Part shown: one piece after another, positions 1 to 8,817 of the stretch
Position numbering within the stretch: position 1 is the stretch's first letter
Layout of the letters: every line of letters starts with the position of its first letter
NCBI GenBank assembly: GCA_963822485.1
Contig: CAWGHW010000013.1
Location: 620,001-684,000, forward strand
From: DASUBV01 sp963822485
GTDB lineage: Bacteria > Actinomycetota > Actinomycetes > Streptosporangiales > Streptosporangiaceae
DNA length: 64,000 nucleotides
Reading direction: 5' to 3'
Notes under the pieces: generated by a model
Seen by the model: the letters and a program-made list of their open reading frames with translations, nothing else
Databases searched by the model: none
Told to the model about the DNA's origin: nothing
Position numbers and translations under genes: made by a program

Positions 1-2
1 CG

Positions 3-275
3 TCCGCGCACATGGCCAGCGTCGAGCGGGCCATCGCCGACGCGCTGGCCGAGCGCCTGGGCACCGACCCCGAGCAGGACCCCTATCCTGTCCTGCTCGC
101 CGCCACCGGGTCTGGCGTGCTGCGCGCGGCCATGACCTTCTGGGCCCGCAGCGGCGGCACCGTGCCGCTGGACCGGCTCACCGACGTCGCGTTCGCGGCG
201 CTGGCCGGGGGACTGGCCGAGGACTGCGAGCTCCGCGGCCTCGTGCAGGCCGCCGGAAAAGAAGTGGACGATTAA
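3..275 (+). CDS. TetR-family regulator, C-terminal fragment (5' end outside window)
   Basis: The reading frame is open to the left edge, so only the last ~90 residues are present. The fragment has the helical, Trp/Leu-rich look of a TetR ligand-binding domain (FWARSGGTVPLDRL, then AFAALAGGL near the end), with no DNA-binding helices because these lie upstream. It stops 66 bp before the likely start of an MFS exporter on the same strand. A TetR gene directly ahead of a drug exporter usually encodes its repressor; that role is inferred. The ATG at 12 is probably internal. Confidence 0.6.
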   Translation, partial: SAHMASVERAIADALAERLGTDPEQDPYPVLLAATGSGVLRAAMTFWARSGGTVPLDRLTDVAFAALAGGLAEDCELRGLVQAAGKEVDD

Positions 276-341
276 CAAAGGGCCATGAAGCCTGATCAGA
301 GCACGCCGCCACCAGTGGCTTACGGGGAAGGAACACCGCCG

Positions 342-1955
342 ATGACGGAACCTATGACCAGCAATGGGGCACTGCCCGGCCTCGGCCGACGCCGCATCCT
401 GCTGATCATCGGCGCGCTCATGCTGGGCATGCTGCTCGCGGCGCTCGACCAGACGATCGTGTCGACCGCGCTGCCGACCATCGTGGGCGACCTGCAGGGC
501 GGCGCGCACATCGCCTGGGTGATCACGGCCTACCTGCTGGCCACCACGGTGTCCACGCCGCTGTGGGGCAAGCTCGGTGACCAGTACGGGCGCAAGATCT
601 TCTTCCAGGCCGCCATCGTCATCTTCCTGGTCGGGTCGGTGCTGTCCGGCCTGTCCAGCTCGATGTTCATGCTCATCGCGTTCCGGGCCGTGCAGGGCCT
701 GGGCGCCGGCGGGCTCATGGTCGGCGCCCAGGCCATCGTCGGCGACATCGTCTCGCCCCGCGAGCGGGGCCGCTACGTGGGCCTGTTCGGCGCGGTGTTC
801 GGCCTGGCCAGCGTGGTCGGGCCGCTGCTGGGCGGGGTGTTCGTGGACAACCTGACCTGGCGCTGGATCTTCTACATCAACATCCCGGTCGGGATCATCG
901 CGCTGATCGTCGTGGCCAGCCAGGTGCCCGGCCAGCTCAGCCGCGTGCACCACGTCATCGACTACCTCGGTTTCGCCGTGCTGGCCCTGGCCGCGAGCGC
1001 CGCCATCCTGCTGACCAGCCTGGGCGGCACCACCTACGCCTGGAACTCGGCGCCGATCTACATCCTGGGCATCTGCGGCGCGGCGCTGATCGTGACGTTC
1101 GTCATCGTGGAGCGGCGCGCCGCCGAGCCGGTGCTGCCGCTGCACCTGTTCGCCAGCCGGACGTTCAGCGTGACCAGCGTCGTCGGCTTCGTCGTCGGGT
1201 TCGCCATGTTCGGCGCGATCACCTACCTGCCCGCCTTCTTCCAGGTCGTCAAGGGCATCTCGCCGACCATCTCCGGTCTGCAGCTGCTGCCGCTGATGGC
1301 CGGCCTGCTGGTGGTCTCGATCGGGTCCGGCCAGATCATCTCGCGGACCGGCAGGTACCGGTTCTTCCCCATCGCCGGGGCCGCGTTCATGACCCTCGGC
1401 CTGTACCTGCTGTCGCTGATGGGCCCCACCACCCCGACCGCGCTCGAGGCGCTGTACATGGTGGTGCTGGGCATGGGCATCGGCGGGGTGATGCAGGTGC
1501 TGGTGATCATCGTGCAGAACAGCGTGCCGCACAGCGAGCTGGGCGTGGCCACCTCGGGCGCCACGTTCTTCCGCTCCATCGGCGGCTCGTTCGGCACGGC
1601 CATCTTCGGCGCCATCTTCGCCAACGTGCTCGTCGGCAACCTGGCCAGGCACCTGCACGGCGTCCGCATCCCGTCCGGCTTCTCGGCCACGGACGTGACG
1701 CCGGCGCTGCTCAGCCACCTGCCCGCGATCGTTCGCGACGGTTTCGTGGCCGGCTACGCCGAGTCCATCCAGACCGTGTTCATCGTCGCCGTGCCCATCG
1801 CCGCGCTGGCCTTCCTGGCCACCTGGCTGATCCCGCACGTGAGCCTGAAGCAGTGGAGCCCCGGCGAGACCGTTCCCGAGTCGGAGGTGCCGCCCGCGGG
1901 CCTGGAACCACGCGAGGCCCTGGAGCCGGAGCAGGCGTCGGCCGCCGAGTCCTGA
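342..1955 (+). CDS. MFS transporter, DHA2 (EmrB/QacA) family
   Basis: A polytopic membrane exporter of about 537 residues, the usual size for the 14-helix DHA2 drug:H+ antiporters. The family signature DQTIVSTALPTIVGDL lies in helix 1, and motif A (GKLGDQYGRK) lies in the loop between helices 2 and 3. I prefer ATG 342, which follows a strong GGGGAAGGA site at 324-332, over the longer ATG 285, which has almost no spacing to its purine stretch. The C-terminal tail is acidic and cytoplasmic. Substrate is unknown; the TetR fragment upstream suggests inducible export of a small toxic molecule. Confidence 0.9.
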   Translation: MTEPMTSNGALPGLGRRRILLIIGALMLGMLLAALDQTIVSTALPTIVGDLQGGAHIAWVITAYLLATTVSTPLWGKLGDQYGRKIFFQAAIVIFLVGSVLSGLSSSMFMLIAFRAVQGLGAGGLMVGAQAIVGDIVSPRERGRYVGLFGAVFGLASVVGPLLGGVFVDNLTWRWIFYINIPVGIIALIVVASQVPGQLSRVHHVIDYLGFAVLALAASAAILLTSLGGTTYAWNSAPIYILGICGAALIVTFVIVERRAAEPVLPLHLFASRTFSVTSVVGFVVGFAMFGAITYLPAFFQVVKGISPTISGLQLLPLMAGLLVVSIGSGQIISRTGRYRFFPIAGAAFMTLGLYLLSLMGPTTPTALEALYMVVLGMGIGGVMQVLVIIVQNSVPHSELGVATSGATFFRSIGGSFGTAIFGAIFANVLVGNLARHLHGVRIPSGFSATDVTPALLSHLPAIVRDGFVAGYAESIQTVFIVAVPIAALAFLATWLIPHVSLKQWSPGETVPESEVPPAGLEPREALEPEQASAAES

Positions 1956-1973
1956 CGGCGGGAGGGACACCCA

Positions 1974-3704
1974 GTGACCGGCGGGGACATGACGGGGAAC
2001 CGGCCGGACGGGCTGCTCAGGCACCCGGCGCTGATGGTGACCGCCGCCGGGGCCGCGATGGCCGAGGCCGGGCTGCTGCTGGCCTTCGCCCCGGCGGCCC
2101 GGGCGCTGGCGCCGCAGGTCACGGCGGTGGCCCCGCTGGCGGTCTTCCACGACCTGCGCTGGCTGTACGGCTTCGGCGGCGCCTGGGCCGGCTCCCTGCT
2201 CGGCTTCTGGGCCGCGCTGTTCGGGCTGGTCATCGTCCGCACGCTGCTCAACGCCGCGCTGATCCGGCTGGCCTGGCCGCGGGACGCCGCGCCCCCGTCG
2301 CTGCCGGTCCTGCTGCGCACCGGGGCGGTGGCCACGGCGCTGGTCATCGTGGTGCTGTCGCCGCTGGCCACCCTGGCGTTCGGGGTCGCGGTACTGCCGT
2401 TCTCCTGGCCGCTGCTGGCCTCCCTGCCCGTGCTGCTGCTGATGACCGCGCTGCTCAGCCACGCGGGCGTGGCCGGCGGCTGGTGGCAGGTGCTGCCCCC
2501 GGCCCGGGTGGCGGCCTGGGCGCTGGCCAGCTTCCTGGTGCTGTCGGCCGCGGCCGCGGTCATCGGCTCGCTGCCCGACGCCTGGGCCGTGCCGGTGGCC
2601 GGGCTGGCCGGCCTGTTCAACGCCAGGGCCTGGCGCGGCGTGACCGCGGCCCTGGCCGCCCGGCAGCTGCGGCCGCGGCGGCTGCCGCGGGTGTCCCGGC
2701 TGCTGCCGGTGGCCCCGCTGGCGGTGCTGATCGCGGTGGCGCTGGTGATCGGCTCGCTGCGGCTGACGTTCTCGGCCGCGGGGGGCTCGCAGCGGGCCAG
2801 CGCGGTAAGCCTGCAGGCCCAGCCCGATCCCGGCTCCTCGCCGCGGGCCGGGGCCGCCCCGGCCGCGCCGCACGGGCCGCACGGGCCGGCCGGCCGCCGG
2901 ACCCCGGCGCTGCTGGAGATCGCCGGCTTCGGCTCCTCGTGCTGCGCGGGCTCGGCCGGGCTGCGCGCCCTGTCGCCGGACGGGGTCATCCGGCGGTTCT
3001 CCTATCGCGGGCTGAGCGCCGCCGGGCAGCCGCTGCCTTACGGGCGCGCGGCCAGCAACCTGCGGCTGGCCACGCTGGGCAACCGGATCGCCGCCCAGGT
3101 CTGGCGGCTGCATGACCAGACCGGCCAGCCGGTGGACATCGTGGCCGAGAGCGAGGGCACGCTCGGCGTCTACGCCATGCTGGCCCGGCACCCGCGGGTC
3201 CCGGTGGGCTCCGTCGTGCTGCTCAGCCCGATCCTCGCGCCCGGCCAGGTCAGCTACCCCGACGACGGGGGCGAGGGCAGCGGCATGGCCCCCGGCTACG
3301 AGCTCCAGGCGGTGGTGCGGTTCATCGGCGGGCTGTCCCCGTACGGGGCCTCGGGCGCCCAGGAGCTGATCGGCTCGGTGGACCGGTCCGGCGCCCGGTT
3401 CGCGCGCCAGGCCATCAAGCTGGCCCGCCGCGACCCGGCGCACTGGCTCAACGTGGTGCCGCTGGCCGACGCCGTCACCCTGCCCGCCTGCACGCTGCCG
3501 CCGCACACCGTGGTCGTGCCCGCCTGGCACGGCGCCCTGGCCACCGACCCACCGGTGCAGCGGATCGTCCGGGCCTTCCTGGCCGGCCGCGCGGTCCGGA
3601 CCCAGCCCGACATGACCGGGGCGGCCGAGGCGGTGGCCGCCGCGGCCGCCGCCTGGCGGATTCCCGAGCCCGCCAGGGCCTCGCCGCCCTGCGGCGCCGG
3701 CTAG
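1974..3704 (+). CDS. Membrane protein with C-terminal alpha/beta-hydrolase-like domain
   Basis: The GTG start follows GGAGGG at 1961-1966 and lies 18 bp after the MFS stop, so the two are likely one transcript. The first ~270 residues hold about six hydrophobic helices. An Ala/Pro-rich linker follows, then a domain with a serine-hydrolase nucleophile elbow, A-E-S-E-G, with Ser about residue 393. Downstream segments (VVLLSP, a His near the C-terminus in VVPAWHG) could supply the Asp/His partners. I infer an extracytoplasmic esterase or lipase tethered to the membrane. The substrate cannot be read from sequence, and the multi-helix anchor is longer than a lipase usually has. Confidence 0.7.
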   Translation: MTGGDMTGNRPDGLLRHPALMVTAAGAAMAEAGLLLAFAPAARALAPQVTAVAPLAVFHDLRWLYGFGGAWAGSLLGFWAALFGLVIVRTLLNAALIRLAWPRDAAPPSLPVLLRTGAVATALVIVVLSPLATLAFGVAVLPFSWPLLASLPVLLLMTALLSHAGVAGGWWQVLPPARVAAWALASFLVLSAAAAVIGSLPDAWAVPVAGLAGLFNARAWRGVTAALAARQLRPRRLPRVSRLLPVAPLAVLIAVALVIGSLRLTFSAAGGSQRASAVSLQAQPDPGSSPRAGAAPAAPHGPHGPAGRRTPALLEIAGFGSSCCAGSAGLRALSPDGVIRRFSYRGLSAAGQPLPYGRAASNLRLATLGNRIAAQVWRLHDQTGQPVDIVAESEGTLGVYAMLARHPRVPVGSVVLLSPILAPGQVSYPDDGGEGSGMAPGYELQAVVRFIGGLSPYGASGAQELIGSVDRSGARFARQAIKLARRDPAHWLNVVPLADAVTLPACTLPPHTVVVPAWHGALATDPPVQRIVRAFLAGRAVRTQPDMTGAAEAVAAAAAAWRIPEPARASPPCGAG

Positions 3705-3729
3705 CCCGGCGGCCCGCTAGCCTGTCCCC

Positions 3730-5199
3730 GTGAGCGGGCCCGGATCAGCCATTGCCGATCAGTTCGGGCCCGGCCGGCCCGTGCTGTTCCGCGGCGCCAC
3801 GGTGCTCACCGTGGACCCCGCGGCCGGGGTCATCTCCGATGGTGACGTGCTCGTCGCGGGCGAGCGCATCCAGGCCGTGGGCCGGTCGCTCGCGGTCCCG
3901 CCGGACGCGGTGGTCATCGACGCCGCCGGCGGCATCCTGATGCCGGGCATGGTGGACACCCACCGGCACATGTGGCAGACCGCTCAGCGGGGGATCGGCG
4001 CCGACTGGTCGCTGACCAACTACTTCCAGTTCTACTACCGGGACTGGACCCACCTGTTCCGCCCCGAGGACATCTACGCCGGCAACCTGCTGTCCGCCAT
4101 CGAGTCGGTCGACGCCGGCGTGACCACCACCGTGGACTGGTCGCACGGCCTGCGCACCGTGGATCACGCCGAGGCCGCGGTGGACGCGCTGGAGGCGGTG
4201 CCGGCCCGGTTCGTGCTCGCCTACGGCAACAACTACCAGGCCCCGTGGGAGTGGACCGCGGACCCCGCCTTCCGGTCGCTCGCCGCGCGGCGGCTGGCCG
4301 GGCGGGGCGACATGCTCGGCTTCATGCTGGCCTTCAACGTCACCGGCGACCCCGCCTTCCGCGAGGCGGCCGCGTTCGCCGTCGCCCGCGAGCTGGACGT
4401 GCTGGTCACCACGCACACCGGGGTCTGGGGCGTCACCGGGGACGCCAGCATCACCGTGCTGGCCGAGCACGGCGAGCTGACCGACCGGCTCCGGCACGTG
4501 CACGCGGCCAGCCTGTCGCCCGACTCCTACCTGCGCATCGCCGCGTCCGGCGGCCAGGCCTCGGTGTCGGCCGAGAGCGAGTGCAGCGCCGGGCAGGGCT
4601 ACCCGTCCAGCTTCGCGCTGCGCCAGCATGGCGTCCCCGTCTCGCTGTCCGCCGACACCAGCGCCTGGTGGAGCGCGGACATGTTCGCCGCCATGCGGGC
4701 CACGCTGAACGCCGACCGGGCCCGGCAGCATCAGCTCGCCCACGAGCGCGGCGAGACCGTCACCAGCCTGGACCTGCGCGCCGGTGACGTCGTCCGGTAC
4801 GCCACCCAGGCCGGCGCCGACCACCTCGGCCTGGGCGACCGGCTCGGCAGCATCACCCCCGGCAAGCTGGCCGACCTGGTCCTGCTGCACGCCGACGACT
4901 CCCCGGTCATGGGCCCGGTGCTGCACCCGGCCGGTCACGTGGTGTTCCAGGCCCAGCGGGCCGACGTGCACACCGTCATGGTGAACGGGCGGGTGCTCAA
5001 GCACGATCACCGGCTGCTGCTGGACGGCCTGGTCGCCCGGGCCCGGCGGGAGGTCGCCGACAGCGTGGGCTACGTCCGCTCAGCGCTCGGCCCGGAGGTT
5101 TTCCAGGCCACGATGCATCCTGCCCGGATCCCGGTCGAGCCGGTGCACAACCCCTACGACTACAGCTACTTCCGGCGCGACCCCGCCCCCGGCGGCTGA
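3730..5199 (+). CDS. Amidohydrolase family protein (ATZ/TRZ-like deaminase or hydrolase)
   Basis: A metal-dependent hydrolase of 489 residues, normal for the cytosine deaminase/chlorohydrolase branch. The HxH metal motif is at residues 78-80 within MVDTHRHMW. Later metal-ligand candidates are TTHTGVWG, HVHAASL and SLSADTSAWW. The C-terminal GKLADLVLL strand is the typical return of the urease-like beta-sandwich. The GTG start lies 25 bp after the hydrolase gene. It is likely to hydrolyse an N-heterocycle or amidine; no residue pattern fixes the substrate. The PaaX gene downstream could control it. Confidence 0.85.
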   Translation: MSGPGSAIADQFGPGRPVLFRGATVLTVDPAAGVISDGDVLVAGERIQAVGRSLAVPPDAVVIDAAGGILMPGMVDTHRHMWQTAQRGIGADWSLTNYFQFYYRDWTHLFRPEDIYAGNLLSAIESVDAGVTTTVDWSHGLRTVDHAEAAVDALEAVPARFVLAYGNNYQAPWEWTADPAFRSLAARRLAGRGDMLGFMLAFNVTGDPAFREAAAFAVARELDVLVTTHTGVWGVTGDASITVLAEHGELTDRLRHVHAASLSPDSYLRIAASGGQASVSAESECSAGQGYPSSFALRQHGVPVSLSADTSAWWSADMFAAMRATLNADRARQHQLAHERGETVTSLDLRAGDVVRYATQAGADHLGLGDRLGSITPGKLADLVLLHADDSPVMGPVLHPAGHVVFQAQRADVHTVMVNGRVLKHDHRLLLDGLVARARREVADSVGYVRSALGPEVFQATMHPARIPVEPVHNPYDYSYFRRDPAPGG

Positions 5200-5230
5200 G
5201 TCCTTCGGCCCGGCCCGCCCGAGGGTCCTT

Positions 5231-5259
5231 TTGACAGGCCCGCCGGCGGTCAGGAATAT
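5231..5259 (+). promoter_or_regulatory. Candidate sigma-70-type promoter for the PaaX-family gene
   Basis: A TTGACA hexamer at 5231-5236 is followed, after 17 bp, by a weak GAATAT (-10-like) at 5254-5259 in an AT-richer patch. It lies about 75 bp ahead of the TTG start at 5335. No clear operator palindrome was seen beside it. Confidence 0.35.
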
Positions 5260-5334
5260 GAATGATCGGGCATTCGCCCTGCCTGTTCCGGGCATGGGGC
5301 CTGAGCGGGTTCGAGCCTGAGGGGGAGGTGCGCT

Positions 5335-6243
5335 TTGCCCGGTTATGCGATCGAGGACGCTCTCGCCTTTCCCGGCTCCCGGCCGCACTACCTCCTGATG
5401 ACCCTGCTCGGTGACTACTGGTTCCGGCGAGACGAGTCGATCGCCGACGCCGCCCTGGCCGGCCTGCTGGCCGAGTTCGGCGTCCCGGTGTCCAGCGCCG
5501 AGGCGGCGGTCAGCCGGATGACCCGCCAGGGCATGCTGGAGGCGCTGCCCGACGGGTCCGCCCCCCGGTACCGGACCACGTCCAGCGGCATGCGGATCAT
5601 CGCCGAGGGTGCCGTGCGGATCTTCACGTTCGGCGTGCGCCCCCCGGCCTGGGACGGCACCTGGACCCGGGTCAGCTTCGGCGTGCCGGAGTCGATGAGC
5701 CGCGCCCGCAATCCGCTGATCCGGCGGCTGCGGTGGCTGGGCTTCGCGCCGCTGCGCTCGGACTGGTACGCGCCCGGCGACCGGTCCGCGGCTGCGGCCC
5801 GTGCGCTGTCCGAGGTGGGCGTGACCGCCGGGTCGATCAGCACCGGCGCGGTGGGCGAACGCGGCGACGGCAACCCGATCCGGGCCTGGGACCTCGATGT
5901 GCTCCGCGCCCGCTACCAGGCGTTCATCAGCCGGTTCGGCCCGGTGCTTGACCGGGCCCGCGGCGAGGGCGTCAGCGGCGCGGAGGCCCTGGTCACCCGG
6001 ACCGCGACCATCGACATCTGGCGCAGCTTCCTGTCCTTCGACCCCGGCCTGCCCGCCGAGCTGCTGCCGCCCGGCTGGCCGCTCACCGAGGCCGCCGAGC
6101 TGTTCCACGCGACCTACGACCTCCTCGGGCCGTGCGCGCTGAGCCGGGTCCGGCAGGTGCTGGGCGAGCACGACCCGGCCGCCGCCGAGCTGGCCGTCAT
6201 CTACACCTCACAGGAGTACGCGCACCAGCCCGCACGCGGCTGA
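5335..6243 (+). CDS. PaaX-family transcriptional regulator
   Basis: The TTG start is set by a strong GGGGGAGG at 5321-5328. The 302 residues match the PaaX plan: an N-terminal winged helix (SRPHYLLMTLLGDYWF, then VSSAEAAVSRMTRQGMLEAL as recognition region), a central ferredoxin-like part (WDGTWTRVSFGVPE), and a C-terminal helical domain with FLSFDPGLPAELLPPGWP. PaaX proteins repress aromatic or acyl-CoA catabolic genes and respond to CoA thioesters; the target here is unknown. The adjacent amidohydrolase is a candidate. Confidence 0.85.
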   Translation: MPGYAIEDALAFPGSRPHYLLMTLLGDYWFRRDESIADAALAGLLAEFGVPVSSAEAAVSRMTRQGMLEALPDGSAPRYRTTSSGMRIIAEGAVRIFTFGVRPPAWDGTWTRVSFGVPESMSRARNPLIRRLRWLGFAPLRSDWYAPGDRSAAAARALSEVGVTAGSISTGAVGERGDGNPIRAWDLDVLRARYQAFISRFGPVLDRARGEGVSGAEALVTRTATIDIWRSFLSFDPGLPAELLPPGWPLTEAAELFHATYDLLGPCALSRVRQVLGEHDPAAAELAVIYTSQEYAHQPARG

Positions 6244-6269
6244 GCCCGCCGCGGCTGACCCTGTTCCCA

Positions 6270-6437
6270 GCTGTCCCGTCCCAGCTGTGCCCGCCCGGGC
6301 TGTGCCCGCCCGGGCTGTGCCCGTCCCGGCTGTGCCCGCCCCGGCTGTGCCCGCCCCGGCTGTGCCCGCCCGGGCTGTGCGCGGCCCGGGCTGTGCGCGG
6401 CCCGGGCTGTGCGCGGCCTCGGCTGTGCGCGGCCCCG
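6270..6437. repeat. Minisatellite: six 15-bp then four 16-bp units
   Basis: Units starting at 6284, 6299, 6314, 6329, 6344 and 6359 are 15 bp (GCTGTGCCCGCCCGG and near variants). From 6374 the unit becomes GCTGTGCGCGGCCCGG at 16 bp (6374, 6390, 6406, 6422). A degenerate 14-bp unit starts at 6270. The array lies in the gap between two convergent genes, so it is probably non-coding, although it reads as a Cys/Pro repeat on the plus strand. Confidence 0.85.
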
Positions 6438-6439
6438 GA

Positions 6440-7273
6440 TCAGCTGCGCGGCGGGCCGGCCGCGATCCGCTCGCGCGTCTGCCCTAGCCGGTCGGCCAGG
6501 TCGTCCTGGCCGCCCCACCGGGTCTCCAGCCACCAGGTGACGCCCGCCTGCGCCCAGGGCGCGACCAGCGCCGCCGCGGCGGCCGGGTCGTCGGCCGGGG
6601 TCTGCCCGTCGGAGATCACGTCCAGGCCCGGCGCCGCCCCGTGCTCGGCCAGCCAGGCCCGGGCCGCCCGCGCGCCGTCCGGCCCGGCGTGCTCCTCGTC
6701 CGCGAACTGCGGGATCAGCCCGTCACAGCGCAGGACCCGGCGCATCGACTTCGGCCGGGGCCATACCCCGACGACCCAGATCGGCAGCGGGTCCTGCACC
6801 GGCCGGACCGATGCGCCCACGTTCATGCTGCCGGCCCGGTACCGGTAGTGCTGGCCGTCGTAGGCCTGCTCGCCCTGCCACAACGCCCGGATCAGGTCGA
6901 TGCCCTCGTCCAGCCGCTCGGCCCGGTCGCGCAGGCCGGTGACCTCGCCGGTGTCAGGCAGCTCGGCGTCGGCCGCGCCCAGGCCGATGCCCAGGATGGC
7001 CCGCCCGCCCGATAGCTGGTCCAGCGTGGCCACCTGGCTGGCCAGCTTCCAGGGCCGGCGCCACGGCAGCGGGGTCAGCATGGTGCCCAGCCGGACGCGG
7101 CTGGTCCGGGCCGCGACGGCGGCCAGCAGGGTCCACGGGTCCACGCCGTAGGCGGTTTCCCAGCCGAAGACGCCGTCCCAGCCGGCCTCCTCGGCCAGCA
7201 CGGCCAGCTCAAGCTGCTCGGTGGCGGTGCCGCCGGGGAGCACGACGGCGTAGCGCATGGGGGTTCCGGTCAT
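6440..7273 (-). CDS. LLM-class (luciferase-like) F420/flavin-dependent oxidoreductase
   Basis: A TIM-barrel oxidoreductase of 277 residues. Family landmarks are the opening strand MRYAVVLPGG, LAEEAGWDGVFGWE, the TSRVRLGTMLTPLPWRRPWKLASQVATLDQLSGGRAILGIGLG stretch (cofactor-binding region), and PIWVVGVWPRPKSMRRVLRCDGLIPQF near the C-terminus. In actinomycetes many such proteins use F420, but FMN use cannot be excluded. The start at 7273 has AGGAC about 10 bp upstream; an internal ATG at 7258 is an alternative. It runs convergently with the PaaX gene. Confidence 0.85.
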   Translation of the reverse strand: MTGTPMRYAVVLPGGTATEQLELAVLAEEAGWDGVFGWETAYGVDPWTLLAAVAARTSRVRLGTMLTPLPWRRPWKLASQVATLDQLSGGRAILGIGLGAADAELPDTGEVTGLRDRAERLDEGIDLIRALWQGEQAYDGQHYRYRAGSMNVGASVRPVQDPLPIWVVGVWPRPKSMRRVLRCDGLIPQFADEEHAGPDGARAARAWLAEHGAAPGLDVISDGQTPADDPAAAAALVAPWAQAGVTWWLETRWGGQDDLADRLGQTRERIAAGPPRS

Positions 7274-7318
7274 GGTGCCCAGTCCTACCAGCAGACCCTG
7301 ACAGCGAGCCGTCCTTTG

Positions 7319-8329
7319 TTAATGCTGAAGGTTGCCCCAGATGAGCTGGGACACGCCCTGGATGGTCGTGATCCCGTAGTCCAGGCCCTGGGTGCCCGGC
7401 GCGGGCGGGTCGTCGGTGGTGAGCACGGCCAGCACGTAGTCGCGGCCCTGGCCGCGGACCCAGCCGATGCTGTTGACCTGCCAGGGGCAGGAATCGTCCT
7501 GCTGCGTGCAGGTGGGCACGAATTTCCAGCCGTTCTTCAGCGCCACCGTCACGCCCGGCACCGGGTGGGCGTAGTCCGGCGGCGCGCACGACGACCCCCA
7601 CGGGCCGCAGGTGATGCCCCACCGCTGAGCCGGGATCACGCTTTCCATCAGGTGCAGCCCGTAGTCGCGCGCGGCCGGGCCGAGGACCGGCCCCGGGTAG
7701 GCGAAGGTCTTGATGATGGCCGCCTGGTCGGCCGCCGAGGTGGTGGTGTTGCCCCAGCCGTAGTAGTCCGGCGTCTGGCAGCCGACCGTCGTGTCGCGGG
7801 TCGGGATCAGCGTGTTGAACCTGGTCAGCGCCGTGCAGCCGCCGCCGAAGTAGAACAGCCCCGTGGCCGCCGAGTTGTCGCTCATGGTGATCATGTTCGT
7901 CATCAGGTACCTGATCGAGTACGGGATGCTGGCCGGGATCACCCCCGGCTTCGACTGATACTGACGCAGCCACCGGGCCAGGATGTCGGCCTTGACGATG
8001 CTGGCCGTGTACTGCGTCGCGCCCGCCGTCTGGAGCAGGTAAGTCCGCCCGTCGCGCCGGTTGTAGAGCGCGACCTGGACGACGCCGGACCGGGTGCGCA
8101 GGTAGTTCCTGACCCCGGCCAGCGGGCCGCCGGCGCCGATGAAGCGTTCCAGCCGGGACGTGCCCCGGTGGTCGCCCGCGCCGCCGCGGGTGACCGGGAT
8201 CCGGCTGGAGGACGGGACGTCGCGGGCCAGCGGCGCGTGCCCGGCGGCTAAGATCCCGGCGATCGTCGCGGTAGTGAGGACGACGAGGGCCGCCCGGCTG
8301 AACCGGGCGGCCGAAATGGTTGCTGGCAT
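7319..8329 (-). CDS. Exported serine hydrolase with class A beta-lactamase-like fold
   Basis: A hydrophobic segment at residues ~12-30 is a signal peptide or membrane anchor. The serine-enzyme motifs are S110-I-V-K113 (SxxK) and S150-D-N152 (SDN). The third KTG-type motif is not clear; GRDYVLAVLTTDD near the C-terminus may occupy that strand. Four cysteines in the C-terminal half suggest disulphides outside the cell. It is probably a peptidoglycan-related or beta-lactamase-like enzyme; without a KTG motif I would not call it a resistance enzyme. It has its own transcription unit on the minus strand. Confidence 0.75.
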   Translation of the reverse strand: MPATISAARFSRAALVVLTTATIAGILAAGHAPLARDVPSSSRIPVTRGGAGDHRGTSRLERFIGAGGPLAGVRNYLRTRSGVVQVALYNRRDGRTYLLQTAGATQYTASIVKADILARWLRQYQSKPGVIPASIPYSIRYLMTNMITMSDNSAATGLFYFGGGCTALTRFNTLIPTRDTTVGCQTPDYYGWGNTTTSAADQAAIIKTFAYPGPVLGPAARDYGLHLMESVIPAQRWGITCGPWGSSCAPPDYAHPVPGVTVALKNGWKFVPTCTQQDDSCPWQVNSIGWVRGQGRDYVLAVLTTDDPPAPGTQGLDYGITTIQGVSQLIWGNLQH

Positions 8330-8440
8330 GGTTCCCCCCGTGCCTGCGCTGCTCCCGTGCTGGTGAAACTACCAGCACTGGCCGTCAGAACGCGGCAGGC
8401 GCGCAGGTCAGGGGGATAGCGGGGATAGCGGGGAGTCGGA

Positions 8441-8692
8441 TTACCGGCCGGGGAACGGGACCGAGGCCAGCTGCAGCTCGGTCCGGCGCTCGTTGATGAC
8501 GCCCCGCACGTCGGCGGTCTGCGACTCGGGGTAACGCTCGAGGATGGCCTCCAGCTCGGCAAAGTCGCGCGGCGCCGCGTAAGCCAGGTCGCGCCGCAGC
8601 GCCTTGCGGGCCGCTCGCGCGGCACGCATGTCGCGCAGCTCAGCCCGGATCTCGGCCCAGAGCGGCCCGAGGGAGTACCTGGTGTCCTGCAC
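8441..8692 (-). CDS. Small conserved-looking hypothetical protein
   Basis: The GTG at 8692 is preceded by AAGGAAGG at a good distance, giving 83 residues. Longer in-frame starts have no ribosome site and enter the LysR promoter region. The product is soluble and helical, with a basic stretch (RDMRAARAARKALRRDL) followed by an acidic helix (FAELEAILERY). No family was recognised. It diverges from the LysR gene, so the two could share a control region. Confidence 0.6.
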   Translation of the reverse strand: MQDTRYSLGPLWAEIRAELRDMRAARAARKALRRDLAYAAPRDFAELEAILERYPESQTADVRGVINERRTELQLASVPFPGR

Positions 8693-8785
8693 TTCGTGTC
8701 CTTCCTTGGATGACGGGTCCCGCCGGTGGGCGGGCCGTGCACTTCCAGGGTTACCGATGAACCATCCATGCGTCCAATGACAAGA

Positions 8786-8796
8786 TTGCAAGGCAA
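8786..8796. promoter_or_regulatory. Short dyad between divergent genes, possible LysR site
   Basis: TTGC-AAG-GCAA (4-3-4) lies in an AT-richer patch 21 bp before the LysR start and about 95 bp before the divergent small gene. LysR proteins often bind T-N11-A dyads in their own divergent promoter; this one is short, so the assignment is weak. Confidence 0.3.
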
Positions 8797-8817
8797 CTAT
8801 GATGTGGAGTCATGGGT

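Noticed and set aside
3745..5010. Long minus-strand frame opposite the amidohydrolase (421 codons)
   Set aside because: Low-complexity Gly/His/Val shadow of a clear plus-strand enzyme; no ribosome site or family features.
5203..5232. Imperfect hairpin followed by TCCTTTT after the amidohydrolase
   Set aside because: The stem has a mismatch and the T-run is short; not enough to call a terminator.
5300..5332. GGTTCGAGCC resembling a tRNA T-loop
   Set aside because: No matching acceptor, D or anticodon arms could be folded around it.
6287..6487. Cys/Pro repeat proteins read through the tandem array
   Set aside because: Product of the DNA repeat; no start signal and overlaps the convergent gene's end.
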